DNA of 64,000 nucleotides from Oikopleura dioica (GCA_907165135.1 OU015566.1:8292157-8356156), one strand, 5' to 3'. Positions 33,100 through 45,929 are shown, numbered from the stretch's first letter. Made by a program: numbers and translations. Notes: generated by a model from the sequence alone, not told the origin.

Positions 33100-34394
33100 A
33101 TGAGATCTTTCACTACTTTTTTAATTTCCTTTTTCTCTTCTGCAAACAGTCAAGGCATGTCAACTCAGTCGTGAAATAGGAGCTATTATTTTTCAATTAT
33201 CAGGTTGCTACTCTGGCTATCGATTCAATGCCAACACGAATTGGCCTCTCAAAATACCGGTAACGAGCACGGATGTTACTCGAGACGATGGAACTACTGT
33301 AAATCTGCCATTTCCGGACTTACCTGACACTGGGCTCGGCAACCTGTGTTGAAAACCTGAGTCAGGGCCTGAAAGACTAAAGAAGCGATCTCTCAGATCC
33401 TGAGTCAGGTTTTCCACACAGGTTGTCGAGCTCAGTCCTGACCAGAACCCAGAGTTCAGTCTATTCGAGGACTTCAAAGACCCCCTTTCTCAAGATCTTC
33501 CAGTTAACCTGACCGAGAATCTAAGCCCAACAGCTTCTATGTTGAACTCGACTTACAGATGGGACGCTCATGCTCAGGTTTGCTTCTTCATCCTTGATTT
33601 CAATTGTTCGATTTTTATCATAAAGGTTAATGGAAAACAGGCATATTCGGCAAATTTGGACTCAAGTACTCTAAGAAAGGCCGATAAAAAGTATATATTG
33701 ATTTGACGTCTGCTGATTTGAAGCCTGCTAAAGTGAGTATTGGCTCTATGCAAAGTCATGCACAGACTTGGGCTGCGAGTGGCATATCTGCATCGGCAGA
33801 GATTGCTATAAAGATCAAGCTGGTGGCTATGTAATGAATAAGAACAAAAGACCTTGTCCGCATTTGTTTAATTCCACGGAAACCTGGCTTGAATTTCCAG
33901 CGATCAATGATGGAACCATAGCTGGAAAGAAAAGACTCCGAAATAAAAAAACAGCATTATTTTCAAATAATAAAGGAGTCTTTCGATAGCTTTTCTCATT
34001 TTCTGAAGATGAACGGGAGCTCTTTGAGCGTCCAGATTTGAGCGCAGAAAGGTGCGTCCAATCTTTTTTCATAAAAAGATCTTTCTTTTTCAGCCACGTC
34101 CAGTACTTTATAGAAGCATCAGATAGACTGCAGAATGAGGAAACGACGTTTATTCAAAAATGGGTGAATGAACGAGTGCCAAACGATTTGAAAGCCCAGC
34201 CAAGCTGGAAATTCGTCTCCATCTTCATCACTTGCTGGCATGTTCTATTTGGGTTCTTCTACTGCTTTTTAATCTATCTTACTCTTCGGTAATTTCTGAT
34301 TTATCGAGCTATCTGCGATGACGTTTTCAGATCCCGGCTTGATAGAAAAAACATCAAAAGAGAAGCCAAAATATCGCTCAACTCTTTGAAATGA
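33100..34394 (+). CDS. Orphan single-pass membrane protein with signal peptide
   Basis: Unrecognised. Exon 1 (33100-33154) encodes a signal peptide MRSFTTFLISFFSSANS. A 49-nt GC-AG intron (33155-33203) keeps the frame into QGCYSGYRFNANTNWPLK. Exon 2 ends 33298, exon 3 is 33422-33577 (VVELSPDQNPEFSLFED; N-glycosylation sites NLT and NST), exon 4 starts 33626. The middle (33680-34080) has two competing open frames, one cysteine-rich (GCEWHICIGRDC), so splicing is unresolved there. A late exon (about 34095-34290) has charged helix ASDRLQNEETTFIQKW and a membrane segment SIFITCWHVLFGFFYCFLIY, then a basic tail from 34331 to the stop at 34394. Likely type I membrane protein. Confidence 0.65.
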
Positions 34395-34749
34395 AAATGA
34401 ACCTGCTATTAAAACTAAACACTTGAGATTTTCTTTTGTATTGTTTGATTTGAAATATTGTACAGCTAGAAATGTATATCAATAGAAATAGAATAAAAAC
34501 TGGGCGCCGAAATAGAATTTGGTGAATAAATTGATTATTTGCGTGACAAATAAACGACTAATTTAGCGGTCTTTTGGAGACAAGAAATTTGGCATTTTCG
34601 GCTTATAAAAACTAAGACGCTTGAATTCCAACATGAAATTATGTAAGAGAAACGAAAGAGTCTTAGTTTTCAAGATTTTGATATTCAAAAACTGATCAAA
34701 CATGAACTTCAAAATAATTAAATTGAACAAATAACTCGTAGTAAAGCGA

Positions 34750-35821
34750 CTAGAGCAAAAGGAGAGCGCCAAGAATAGTTGGGAGCAAAAAGGTGAAGGT
34801 GTTCATTTGTCCGGAGGAGCTTGGACTTTTGGTTGTTGTTGCTTTTTGAGTAGTGGAAGATGCAGTTGATGAGTTGTCTGGAGCTGCGGTCGTTGTTGTT
34901 GTGTTGGCATCAGCAGTTGGGTCATCGTTTGGCTTCTCGGTGACTCCATCTTCAAGGACTTCGGTATCGCCAACGTCTTCTTCTGTGTCTGAATGAGCGA
35001 TAATTAAATTGACGCTTTCATGAAAAAGCTAATTTAATAAAAATCGGTCGGCTGAGGCATTTTTCCTTTTCGAAAGCGATTCGAAATTTCACGGCGGTGG
35101 ATGAACGTGACGCGCCACCGCTAGAATCTAAAGCCCAGAGGTCAAATGACCGCGATTCTGAGCTTCTTCTAATCTTTCTTAGGTTTCTAATAAAACGGTA
35201 TTCAATTTTACATAATAACAAAAAAAGGTTGGACCAGTCTTGACCGGTCCAATCTGGTTGGTGCTTTTTTTCCAGCGCTGCCTGTCAGAATAGTGATGCA
35301 GCACTGGAATGAGCATCTCGTGTTTATTTTCGATACGTGAGAAGGCTTATTTCAGTTACTTCAGATTCAAGCCTTGGTTATGATAACTTTCTTTCTTCGC
35401 TGAGAAAAAATTTCACCTTCTCTAGTAAAACGTGAAAAGCTGATCCTTATCAATCAATCTTGTGACAACAAAAGACTCTGACAGATTAAAAAGTGGCCAC
35501 TTACCGGTGGAGGAGGTGCTGGCACTCTCTTCAACTGTAGAAGACGTTTCAGGTTCGATTTTGTTGACTTCTTCTTCAATTTGATCATCAACACCGCTGC
35601 CTTCCGTTTCTATTTGACGAGCAAACCTAAAATATATTTTTTATTTTCAGGGATCAATCAATGGATTAATTTCATTTTTTTTTTTAAAGGCCTTTCAAAA
35701 TCCCTGCATACCTAGCCAAAAGTCCAACATCTTCGTAGTCGACCTTCGCCAGGTCGATATGATCATCGTTGAAGATGAGCGCCGCCTGCGCGACCGTCAA
35801 CAAAGCAAAAATTCCCTTCAT
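34750..35821 (-). CDS. Small acidic mucin-like protein with signal peptide, probably GPI-anchored
   Basis: Unrecognised. Start ATG 35821, signal peptide MKGIFALLTVAQA, then ALIFNDDHIDLAKVDYEDVG. Exon 2 is acidic and Ser-rich (EEEVNKIEPETSSTVEES). After an intron of about 510 nt, exceptionally long for this window, the last exon has an acidic start (DTEEDVGDTEVLEDG), a Thr/Ser/Ala stretch (ANTTTTTAAPDNSSTASS) and a C-terminal hydrophobic run (FTFLLPTILGALLLL) ending at 34750. The layout, signal peptide, O-glycosylation-prone stem and short terminal hydrophobic tail without cytoplasmic part, suggests a GPI-anchored surface protein of about 150 residues. Confidence 0.65.
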
Positions 35822-36840
35822 CTTTTACGTAATTTTTCTCTTAGTCTTGTTTTTAACTCTTCTTCTTGAACTTAACGGTTAGAATGTGCTGACCTTATTC
35901 TGAGAGGCTCTGTCGTTTTCCTTCTTGCGCTACTTTGCCGCTTCATCCCCCGCTTTCTGCGCTGCCTGGCGCCACCACGCGCCCCTGTCGATCCGACCTC
36001 CTGGATTAGTTGAATGCACGTTGAATTTGGTAAGTTCCTCAAGCATTTATCCTTATTCATTTACAAAAAAGCTTAGATCTCGATTTATTTTTTCTTTGAT
36101 CGATATGCGATATTCATGCTTTATTTCTCTTGCAAATCTTTTAGCAAATCATCATCCTAAATTTAGACAATATTTGGATGGCAAGGATTTTATATTTCTT
36201 ATTGCGCCACTTAATCGAGTGCTAATTGACTTTGGAATTGTTTAGATGCAATTCGCAAGAGTGCAATGATTCCGAAGACGACTGCATGGAATGACCCCGG
36301 GCTTTCGTCAGGAACGGAATTGCCCGGGCGTATTCTGACAAGTACTTAGATCTCGCTACGCAGCCAGGCCCTAGGCAAAGTTCTGTCTATTCTCGGGTCA
36401 AGACCTAGTAACATGGCGATTCATACAGAAAATAGAAAACATTTCCATTTTCAACTTGTGATTCACGATTTTTAGCACTGATGGTGTCTATTTCTTCCTA
36501 TACAAAGATGAATATGAGCTAAATGAATTGTCGGAGGGAATATTCCACCCGGTATATGACTAAATGATAGATAAAAAAAGCTATTTTCACATGCGATTAA
36601 TTGTTGATTTACCCGTGTGAAAAGTCATACCGTCAAAATTGTTTCGTATCGCAGAACAGGGAAGAATCTTTCCGGAAGATCTCATCAGACGATCTCTGTG
36701 AAAATTGAATGTCTTTTATTCATTTATTCAAAATAATTCTACAGCTGGGGATATTCTATACACAGGCCCATTCTTTAAATTTGTCAAAAATTCTTCAGCG
36801 GGTAGATTCTTCGCATCTTTCAGTCCAATCTAAAAGAAAG
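35822..36840. other. Intergenic region
   Basis: About 1 kb between the mucin-like gene and TSNAXIP1 (both minus). Short hairpin with CCCGGGC/GCCCGGG arms at 36296-36302 and 36322-36328 in a locally GC-rich patch. The open frames at 35925 and 36709 have no coding features I trust. Confidence 0.45.
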
Positions 36841-39395
36841 TCAACACTGAAGCGATTGACAACTGTTGTTGACCTTGATGTATTTATTGATGAGTTCGGC
36901 ATTGATTCCAGGATCGACGGACATAAAAGCAATCTTTGCTTCAGCAGGGCCAACAGAGTCTATTCCTTCTAATTGGACGGAAAGCTGCTCGACGTAGATA
37001 TCTTTCTCCTTTTCGTCTTGTTCTGCAAGAAGGGACATCATTTTTGATGGCTCACCGTTTGGACCATTTTCAAAGAGCTCTCCATAGTAGAACTGAAAAT
37101 AGAGCGATTTTTATTTCTGTCTGACTAATCTTTGCTTGAATTATGAGTAGAAAAACGGCTAAAAACGAGAAGCTGCTTGCGGCTTAGAGCAAGAGAAAAA
37201 TTTAGCCGCATTAGTCAGAAAGACATGAGAATAGCGTTATGGTATTCACGTAGTGCAATTATTACAAATACCAATTATAACAAATATAAATAGGTATTTA
37301 TGTGCTATAATTTAAAATTATAGCCTAATAATAGCATTATAAAGCAATTTATCCTGGATAAAATCAATGAGTCTATTTATATTCAACACAAATGTATTAA
37401 TTTAAAGTACCTTATCTTCCTCCGCAAATTGAGCAATTATCTCCATGTGCTCGTCGGGCTTCAATTTGAAAAGCTTTCGAAGCTCTACTTTCAAGTCGAA
37501 GACAAGAACATATCCTTTCTTGTGTTTGTCGACGTTTTGAAGTGCTTGAAAGAATCAATTGTTCTTAGGCATGATTTGCATCAATTTTACCGGAAAGAAG
37601 ATTGGATGATTGCTCCACAATTCTTTTGAACCCTTGCTCCGGCTTTAACCCCGCTAGAATCTCGTAGAAATCGGTGATATGAGGTAAGTCTGCGTATTTT
37701 TCTGCTGCTGCTCGAAGCGAATGGCCGAAATCGAGAGCATAGAAGTTGAATTTCTTCGACAAAAAATTCTTGACAAAGATGTCGATTTTGTCAACTTCGT
37801 CGTCATTTTCTGCAAGTCGTTCTTTCCAAATTTCCTCCTTGATTTCATTGCAATCTTCGATAGTTAGCTATGCATGATTCTAAATCATTGAAATTGCTTG
37901 ATAAACATCTAGATTGGTATAAAATCGCTCCTTAAGATTTTTGACTTCTTTTCGCTCCTCACTTGCCAAAAACGCAGGCAAATCGCTTTGATCCTCCTTG
38001 AATAATTTAAAATGAAAAGTTATTGAATCAAGTACTTACTGGCAAAGTGAAATAATCCTTTTCCGTATTATCCCGGCTTTTTGTTAGTTCATCCAGCAGA
38101 TGTTTTGTTCGGGCATCGGATGAAAGTTCGGGATCGCCAAATTTTTCGTCGAAGGTTTTTTCATAAATTGCTTCCCAGTCGGGTCTGAAATTGGATAATT
38201 TATTGAAAACTACGATCATGTCGATAAAGAGCAATTCTTGACATGTAACGCCTTCTAAAATATGTCAATCGATTGTATGAAAATGAGATAAAAAATATCA
38301 AAGAAAAAGAATTACAAGTTTTTATCAAAGAAACATACCTTGGAGTACCAGTTCTTTTCAATTCATTGCGTTCAATAACAACTTCGTTTCTTTCCTTTTC
38401 GACACTGTCATACGTCGACTTCAGGACAGAAAAGTTGCCACTCAATTCAGAAAGATCCTTTTTCAAAGCCTCGAGTTCTTGATTTGCATCTTTCAAGTTG
38501 TTCTCCGCTGTTTCCCAGAGTTTTCTGGGGACGACGTCGTTGTACTCAGCTTTGATGGTTGCGAGCTCTTCGCGGGCAAGAGCCAGGTCTTTGCGAGCTT
38601 GATCGCGGGCAATTTCCAGATGAACGGGGTCTTTTGTTTCAATTTTGTCTTCCTTTATAATGTTAAGTACAGTATCAGCAACGTTTCGATTAAATAATAA
38701 TTTGAACATTTCCTTTCTTTGTTCCTCCTGTGTTCTGCTGTTCAAATCAGTAATCAAAAGTCGCCTCGATGCTTTTTCTTCCAAAAACTGTTCGTACAAA
38801 GTCCCCATGTCCTCCTTCAACTTTCTGATGATTTCTTCTTGGTCCAACCGACTCAATTCGGATTTTTTTAGGTCAGCCTGAATTTCTTTCTTTTCGCGCT
38901 CATTTTCTTTTTTGACGCTCTTTAACTCTTCAAAGTACTCAATCATCGCTTGATCTTTTTCGTCTGCTAACCGAGCTAGAGTCGACTTGAGCATTGGAAT
39001 TTCTTCCGCTTGTTCCAATAGAGAATGAAAGACACTGAGGATAGATTATTAGACTGACTTTATGAACGTACTTGTCGTATGCATTTTTGATTGAAGCCAA
39101 AGCAGGTTTAATCGCCTTCACTTGGAAAAATGACAAAAATAGGTCTCAAACTAAAAAATTCTAAGAAATCATTTTTCCCTTCCTTCGCGTATTATCCTAT
39201 TCAGGGCAGTCTGATGGGGCCCTAAAAGTGCCACTGGATCTGCTTTCTTCGACGTACTCTTTAGAAGACGGACTTCTCTTTGCAACTCGAGATTGATTTT
39301 TCGAGGATATTTATACTTCCCATTTTTGTGGATCAAAATTTTAACGGAGAAAAAGCACAAGAAACGAGATAAAAACTGAACGCTCTCGTTTCCAT
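36841..39395 (-). CDS. TSNAXIP1: Translin-associated factor X-interacting protein 1-like (TSNAXIP1)
   Basis: Coiled-coil protein associated in vertebrates with translin/TRAX and sperm or ciliary function. N-terminal part: YPRKINLELQREVRLLK and KPALASIKNAYDKY, aligning with the ELENYLRKELLLLD and LLSSIKNAY parts of human TSNAXIP1. The long exon 38200-39018 is coiled coil (KLKEDMGTLYEQFLEEKASR, LITDLNSRTQEEQ) with the signature AEYNDVVPRKLWE, then KRTGTPR joined to RPDWEAIYEKTF, as in the human STPRPDW. Later exons are more diverged; the last ends at 36841 after the MSVDPGINAELINKYI block matching the human MTIDPSL segment. The first ATG (39395) and its short exon are tentative. One intron around 37130-37390 is unusually long and AT-rich. 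Confidence 0.85.
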
Positions 39396-39740
39396 GGTGA
39401 CTAACTGCTTGCTTCAGAAGTTTGGAAGTAAAAAATATTTAGTAAAAAATATGGCAAAAAACTAGTATAGAATGTGACAATTTGGATGCATATTTTGGGG
39501 CACTATTTAAAACCCTGTTCCATAATTTATCGTCAAAGACTCTAAGATAACACCATCAGAGCGCTCGATTATGACTTTTTAGCAACAGCAATATAATAAT
39601 TGTTTTGAAAATTAGCTTGTTAAAAAGGGCGACACCAGGAGGAATCCCTTCAAGCGTAAAACATTCAAAGAAAACATCGAATCTTTTCTCAACACAAACG
39701 ACTTTTTGAGATTTCAAAAATAAGAACTAAAATAAAGATC

Positions 39741-40317
39741 ATGCCCGAGTCAAGAACTCTTCAATCGAAAGAAATTCTCAAGGTTCGAAAAGTTACGTTT
39801 ACTAAAGCTGAAGAATCATTAAAAATATTAATAAGAACTACAAAACTCTATTTCAGAAACTGCGGCTGGAGGTGATCAAATTCGTAAGCGTTTGTCTATC
39901 TTTGATCTTTTCAATTTCCGTTCTTTCCTACGGAGTCATTCAAAGGTAAGCTTCATCTGAATCGTACCACTGATAGTTTTTTTCAGTAAAAATTCGGCTC
40001 ATTACGGAACGAGCATGTCAAATGGTCGGATCGGTGACGGCACATTTAGAGTACTACCAGAAGATGCTCCGAAGGTAAATTTACCCACAATAACTTCCAA
40101 TCAAAAATATTTTCTTTTTCAGAAAAGCGCCCAAGATTTTCAAATAGAATTACCGGGCGTTTTCAGAAACGAAGAAGCCCTGCAAAAATATGTACTTGGC
40201 TTTGTCGCTGACTTATCTGACCCAGATAAGATCGAGGAAGAATACGAAGAGTGGAAGGAAAAGTATGACAAAGGCAAGATCGGGATAGACGACAAGAAGA
40301 CAATCTCTTTGCAATAA
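39741..40317 (+). CDS. Small single-pass membrane protein, unrecognised
   Basis: Four exons with GT-AG introns, starting ATG 39741 (MPESRTLQSKEILK). Exon 2 has a membrane segment (VIKFVSVCLSLIFSISVLSY) preceded by KKLRLE, so the short N-terminus is probably cytoplasmic (type II or small integral protein). Exon 3: SAHYGTSMSNGRIGDGTFRV. The last exon is charged and helical (LSDPDKIEEEYEEWKEKYDK) and ends ISLQ at 40317. About 130 residues in all. An AATAAA lies about 40 nt after the stop. I do not recognise the family. Confidence 0.65.
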
Positions 40318-40532
40318 CTCTGAAATAACACCATTTTCATGCCATATCTCTTTATTCCCAATAAATAAATATCTCCGCCTTATTCAATAAGGCCAATAAA
40401 TCCATAAGAGACATTAAGCAAATTCTTCTCAATTTCTTTGTGAGGGTGCCAAAGAAAAATTATGCAAATCTTAATCATGCTCCTCAGAAATTCTGCAGCA
40501 GAATAATCAATTTTATGATCTTGATAAAAGCT

Positions 40533-42834
40533 AGGCGACTTTGGTATTGCGAGAGAACTTGACTACACTAATCAGAAGGCTGATACGCAGACAGGAACAA
40601 GAAAAAATTTTTCACCGGAACTGTACAAAGGGAAAGAATACTCTTACGATGCAGATATTTGGGCTTTTGGATGCACAATGTATGAAAGCTTGTTTCTGAG
40701 TCATCCATTTTCCCCAAATGGTAATGAGAGCTTGAACACCATCGAGAACAATGTAAGTTTGTCTTGACGGAAAATCTTTTAGATTATTTCTTAGGTCATG
40801 TCGAAAACCTATTCAAAAGCATGGTCGAATCCCTATGTTGGAGAAATAATCGAAGGCTGTTTCAGTGATCAAGCTGAGCGGCCAAAAATGAGGGAAATTC
40901 TTAAAAAACCGCTCTTCAAAGGTGTATCTCAAAAATTGGAAGATGGGTGCTTGCCTATTGGTATTTTGGAAGGAGACGATCGAAAACGGGCAGCACAAGC
41001 AGAATCAGAAGAATCAGAAGATGAGAACGAATACGATGAACGATTGAATGGATTAAAAGTTCCTGACTTTCAAATAGAAAAATATCTAGGAAAAGGAGCA
41101 GGCTACGGCCCGACTCTACTCGTATCGAAAGGTACTTTTTAAAAAGAAAATTAAATAAAAAACCATTTTCATTAGACAAGTCAAAATACATAGCAAAATC
41201 GGTTCCTTGGTCCAATGCTCAAGATCTCCAGAATGCTTACAAAAAAATTGAAGCCTTAAGATCTTTGAGATCTGATTTTGTGGTCAAGTACTCGGATTAT
41301 ATACCGAAAGATCAATGGCAAGACTCCCTTTAGTTTTCAATGCTTGATAAATTATTAGGAAAGCGCACGTCATCATGGAATACTGTGACGGAGGGAGCTT
41401 GAAAAGAAGGATTGAATCCCAACAAAAACTCGACAAACCCTTCGATGAAAAGTTGGTCTCAATTTGGATGGCTCAAGTGGCCATGGCACTGAAACGCTGC
41501 CATAAAACAGTTGACAACAAACGAATTTTACATCGAGATGTCATGCCTAAGAACATTTTTCTCATGGCGGACGGCATTACTTGCAAGCCAAGGGTCAATA
41601 TTTGAATGTGTGTACATAATTAAACTTCTGGTCTAGAGGGGTTCTTCAAAGATCAATCAAGACTCTGATTGATCCTTAACCAAAGCTTGGCGGATTCGGA
41701 ATCGCTAAAATTCTCACCGCAAGCAATCCAGTTGCAAACACTGAGTTCGAAGATACATGCATTAAACCTCCAGAATGCATGCTCGGGCAGCCTTATTCCG
41801 ATACCACCGACGTGTGGGGCTTTGGTTGCACTCTCTTTGAGTGCAAATTCTTGGAACACCCCTTTTCAAAAGAAGGAAAATCCAATAACAAAGTCATTGA
41901 CGATGTAAGTTTTTTTCGAAAATAGAAATAATAAGTTGAGCATTCAGATTATGGGGGTAAAATACGCGAAGAAAAGCTGCGATTTTGGAAAATTAGTCGA
42001 CGAATGCCTGAGAATGAATCCAGCAAAGCGACCCAAAATTGATCAAGTCTTAGAAAACACAGTTTTTAATCAAGTAACACGGCGACTTGAAGATGGACTC
42101 GCTCCGACAGAAATTATGAATCGGCTTGAAAAGAAAAGGAACCCAAAAGAAGAGGAAATATCAGATAAACTCAAAAAATTCTTAGAAACAAAAATTTTTC
42201 ATCAATCTGAAGGCAGCAGAATCGATAAATTGACTGAAGAACTTCGTCAGCATTTACAAAAACTTAAAGGAACAGTTCAAAAGATCTTGTCTACCAAAAA
42301 ACTAAGCTTTTCTGAACTGAAATAAGAGGAGCAAAGATTTATGGAATATTTTTGCAGCGAATTTAACCGAGAAAAAGATTTCATTGATCAGAATATCCAA
42401 AGACTTACGACAGTTGAAGATGAAACAGTTATGAACTTAGGAAATGGTTTCATTGATGGGTAGATCGATAGAAGATACATATAAATATATTTATAAAAAA
42501 ATCGCAAGAGTACCAAAAAATAGACTTTGAACAAAATCAATCTCACTTCCTCCAAAACCTCAGCATCATCGACACAGAACGAATAATGGGTTTTGTTGGC
42601 CGACGACAACAACTTAGTGCAACATTTGAGTTGAAGAACATTGTCGCTCAAGAATACATTTTGTTCAACGCTCGTGGTGCCCAAATGCAGGGAGATGAAA
42701 TTAAAATCACGACCATAATCGACGAGCTCGCCCTAACTGATAAACAAGTGGCCGACAAATTCAGGAAGCAACTGTTTTCTTCGAATAATAACGCCTCTCT
42801 TTACGAAAATACCGTAATTCCGAGTTATGAATGA
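40533..42834 (+). CDS. Degenerate NEK-like kinase: C-lobe fragment fused to a second, catalytically impaired kinase domain
   Basis: Paralogue of the NEK-like kinase at 48565-50928. The first part is only a kinase C-lobe: KLGDFGIARELDYTN, then FSPELYKGKEYSYDADIWAF; no N-lobe or HRD motif exists upstream, where an AG acceptor and in-frame stops precede it. It runs on into a second, complete kinase domain (QIEKYLGKGAGYGPTLLV, YIAKSV, VIMEYCDGGSLKRRI). In this domain the catalytic loop reads HRDVMPKN (Lys replaced by Met) and the DFG motif is GGFG (metal-binding Asp lost). The tail (SATFELKNIVAQEYILFNAR, KITTIIDELALTDKQVADKF) aligns with the tail of the intact paralogue. Stop 42834. Expected to be a pseudokinase or a decaying duplicate. 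Confidence 0.75.
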
Positions 42835-43060
42835 CGATCAAGAAGATATGTTTACTGTAACAAGTCCTGAGAAAAAAAAAATTCCTGACAAAAATTGAAT
42901 AAACCGAGCTTATTTTTTAATAAGTGAACCTTTTGTTTGTATTAGTAACACATCAGAAAATTGCTTGTATATCAGTGAGATTCTTGAAATGGACTGCGAG
43001 ATAAATACAGTTTAAAGTCAGAAAAAGAGAGTGGTAGAAGTGGTTAATCATAAAATAACG

Positions 43061-45929
43061 CTAAACAGTGGCTTCGCCAAGGATAGGGCCTTCCACGAAG
43101 AGATTCTTGCGTGGCCGGAGATCTCGCTCGTCACTGACCGATAAATCAGTCGTCTTCTGTGAAGAATCTTGATCTAGACTTTTGACTGTTCGTTTGTGTT
43201 GCTCGGGACTGCCTTTCTGAAGAAAAGTGTCAGTTGATAAATTTCTATAGTAGGAAAACAGACACCGCGATGAGTTTATCCAAAAACTTATTCAAAAATT
43301 TTTGGTAAAAATTAGTCGACCATGAAAATTTTCAAGCAAAGAGGCTGGAAAATCCAGAACCTGATGCTTTTTTTGTTGACTTTACCCTTCAGATTCAGAT
43401 GTTCGAGATCGTCGTCTCGTATCATTGGCCATCGTCCCCTTTAGAAACATTTAAAACCCATGAATAATATGAAGTCACATACACATGCATAAAATAAAAT
43501 TTTGATACTTTGTTTTATGAATGTGCTATGGATACATAAAAGACACACAGTTCAACACAATTCAAAATCTCAGCATACCGTTTGTTTTCCAACTTGAACC
43601 AAGGCACTTCCCAAAGTGAGCGACATCGTTTCCCGATCAACGCCGCCAGCGATAAGTTTTTTGTGGAGATCTTCTTGAGGTAGTACGATTCGGAGGCAGA
43701 CATTCTTCCTCTTGCATTGTTGCGCCGCTGTGTGCAGGGCATCTACGGCACCGAGATCCAAATGGGAGATCTTTGAAAGGTCGCAAACAATCCATTTGTA
43801 TCCGCCTGAACAAAAAGTTTCTAAATATGAAATGATGTCTCACTAACCATAAGTAGCCGCAGCGATGAGCGTATCTTCCAAATACTCAGCGCCAGGAAAA
43901 TCGAAGCCTCTGTCTAATTTGATGATGCAACCTTTTCCACCATCAACATTGTCTTTTTCCAACTTAGGCCTAGCATGAGGGTACAAGACGATAGCAATAG
44001 AAACCATCAAGCCAGCCGCGATTCCGATGGCGATCTCGTAGAAACAAACACCAAAGGTGACAAAGAGAGGAATAAGATCCATTTTATTCACGTGGTACGC
44101 GTGCTTGATTCCGTCGGTGTCGAACATACTGATTGCGGATAACATAATGACCGAGGCAAGAGCGGCTGAGGGAACGTATTTGAAAATTGGAGTGAGGTAT
44201 TGGGTCGCAATGAGAACAACAACGCCGGTTATGATTCCACCAGCTGGTGTTTGAACACCCGAAGCAGCGTTGACAGCAGTTCGTGAAAAGGAACCTGTTA
44301 AAAAGTCAAGATCAGTTTACGAGAACACATCGTGTTTGGAGATCGTTTGACTCTTTCCTGTTATCGGATAGCTATGGAAGAAACTAGCAATGACTGACGC
44401 GACTCCGATCGCGTAGAGTTCTTGTCCAGGGTCGACTTTGTAATTATTTTTCCGAGCAAAAGCCTTGGCAATGGCGATCGATTCGACGTAGCCCATGATG
44501 GCGACAATGAAGATGCCAGATATGAGTTTTCCAATCATCATTGATGCAGGAACGTGCATTAAAACGCAACCTATTTTAGGATCAATAAAAAGATTCAGAA
44601 AATGAATTTATAAAAGACTCAAATAATCCACTTTCCTTCTACATCTGGACCACATCTTTGGTATTCCTCTTCTTCATGGGTTTCATTGCCAGTGCGCGAA
44701 TCGATTGCTGCGGGATCGTTTGTTGCCTCTTCTCGCTTTCTTCGATGATGAGCAGTTTCGGGGACCGTTTCAAGAGCAATTTTGACATCTTCGGGGACCC
44801 AATAATCGCCTGAAAATTCCGGCATCATTGGTTTAGGCAACCCGGGCACGAGCTCTCCAGTGAGCGTAAATGGCTTGTGCGTGACGTTCGGATCAAGTCC
44901 GGCACCAATGCCAAGTGCAATGCCAATGATGACGGCATTACGCGCCGTGCACAAAAACCAAAGCCCTTTTCGCAAAGCTGCCTTTGTCTTGGAATCAGAT
45001 TCGACCGGATTGGTGTATTTTCGCTTCGTCAGTTCAAGGGTCTTGAGGACGACCATGCACGCGAGGCCAATGACGAGATCTTGCCATTTTGTATGCTTCA
45101 AGTTTCTTTTGATAGGTTGTTAAAAGTAACTCTTAATTTGTAGAGTAAAATCAGAATGCTTTTGAACCCTTCCTTGGAACATCAATAATAGCCTCATAAA
45201 AGTGCCGTCGAATATTCTTGAGTCCTAATAGCTTTTTCATTTGGGAGAAAGCGATAATGATGGATGCGGCGCAGGTGAAGCCGCAAATTACAGCATGGGA
45301 GACGTAGTTAACCAAGAAGCCGAGCTTGAATATACCCATCGCCAGAACAATGAAGCCGGAAAAGAACTAAATCGTTTTGACATCCCTTTTATCAACGATT
45401 CATCTTACTGTCAAAAGGATGGCTGCACGAGGATCGGTTGTATTTACAGGATCATCGTACCACTCAACGGCTCCATAAGACCTAGAGGATTAATGAAAGG
45501 GACTAAAATAAGCACTCACCCAACAATAAGCGACATAATAGCAGTGGGTCCCAGGGTGATATCCTTCGAAGTTCCCATCACGCAATAAATAAAACAACCA
45601 ATGAAACTAGCATACAATCCATATTGAACAGGCAATCCGGCTAAATTCGCGTACGCTAAGGATTGAGGAATGACAGTAAGTGCAACGGTGAGACCAGCTG
45701 TAACATCTCCGACAGCTTTATCCTTCGAATAGTCGCCAATCCAGTTTGTGATCGGAAAGAACGATTTCAATGTGTTCAGACTTTTTTGCGATCGAGACTT
45801 TTTTCGGGAAGACTCGTCGGTTGGAATTAATTGCCTTTCTTTTGAATTAAAAATTTATCAAGAAGAATACCTGTATTCAAGGTCTCTATATCGCTCGGGC
45901 TCCGAATCTCTTAGTTTTAGCATTTTCAT
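43061..45929 (-). CDS. SLC26-family anion transporter (SLC26A11-like)
   Basis: Multipass sulfate/anion exchanger with a C-terminal STAS domain. Start ATG 45929 (MKMLKLRDSEPERYRDLEYR) joins in frame across a short intron to the basic linker and FFPITNWIGDYSKDKAVGDV. SLC26 signatures: AGLTVALTVIPQSLAYANLA, GLPVQYGLYASFIGCFIY, MGTSKDITLGPTAIMSLIVG, LLGLKNIRRHFYEAI, and VESIAIAKAFARKNNYKVDP with ELYAIG. STAS: YLEDTLIAAATYG then WIVCDLSKISHLDLGAVDAL. The best overall match by eye is to SLC26A11. An insertion of about 40 residues (HHRRKREEATNDPAAIDSRT, acidic after it) sits between membrane segments. Tail ends LGEATV at 43061. Confidence 0.9.

Noticed and set aside
35925-36245. Plus-strand frame of 106 residues beside the mucin-like gene
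   Set aside because: No recognisable features, starts inside the probable promoter of the divergent strand and has no supporting exons.
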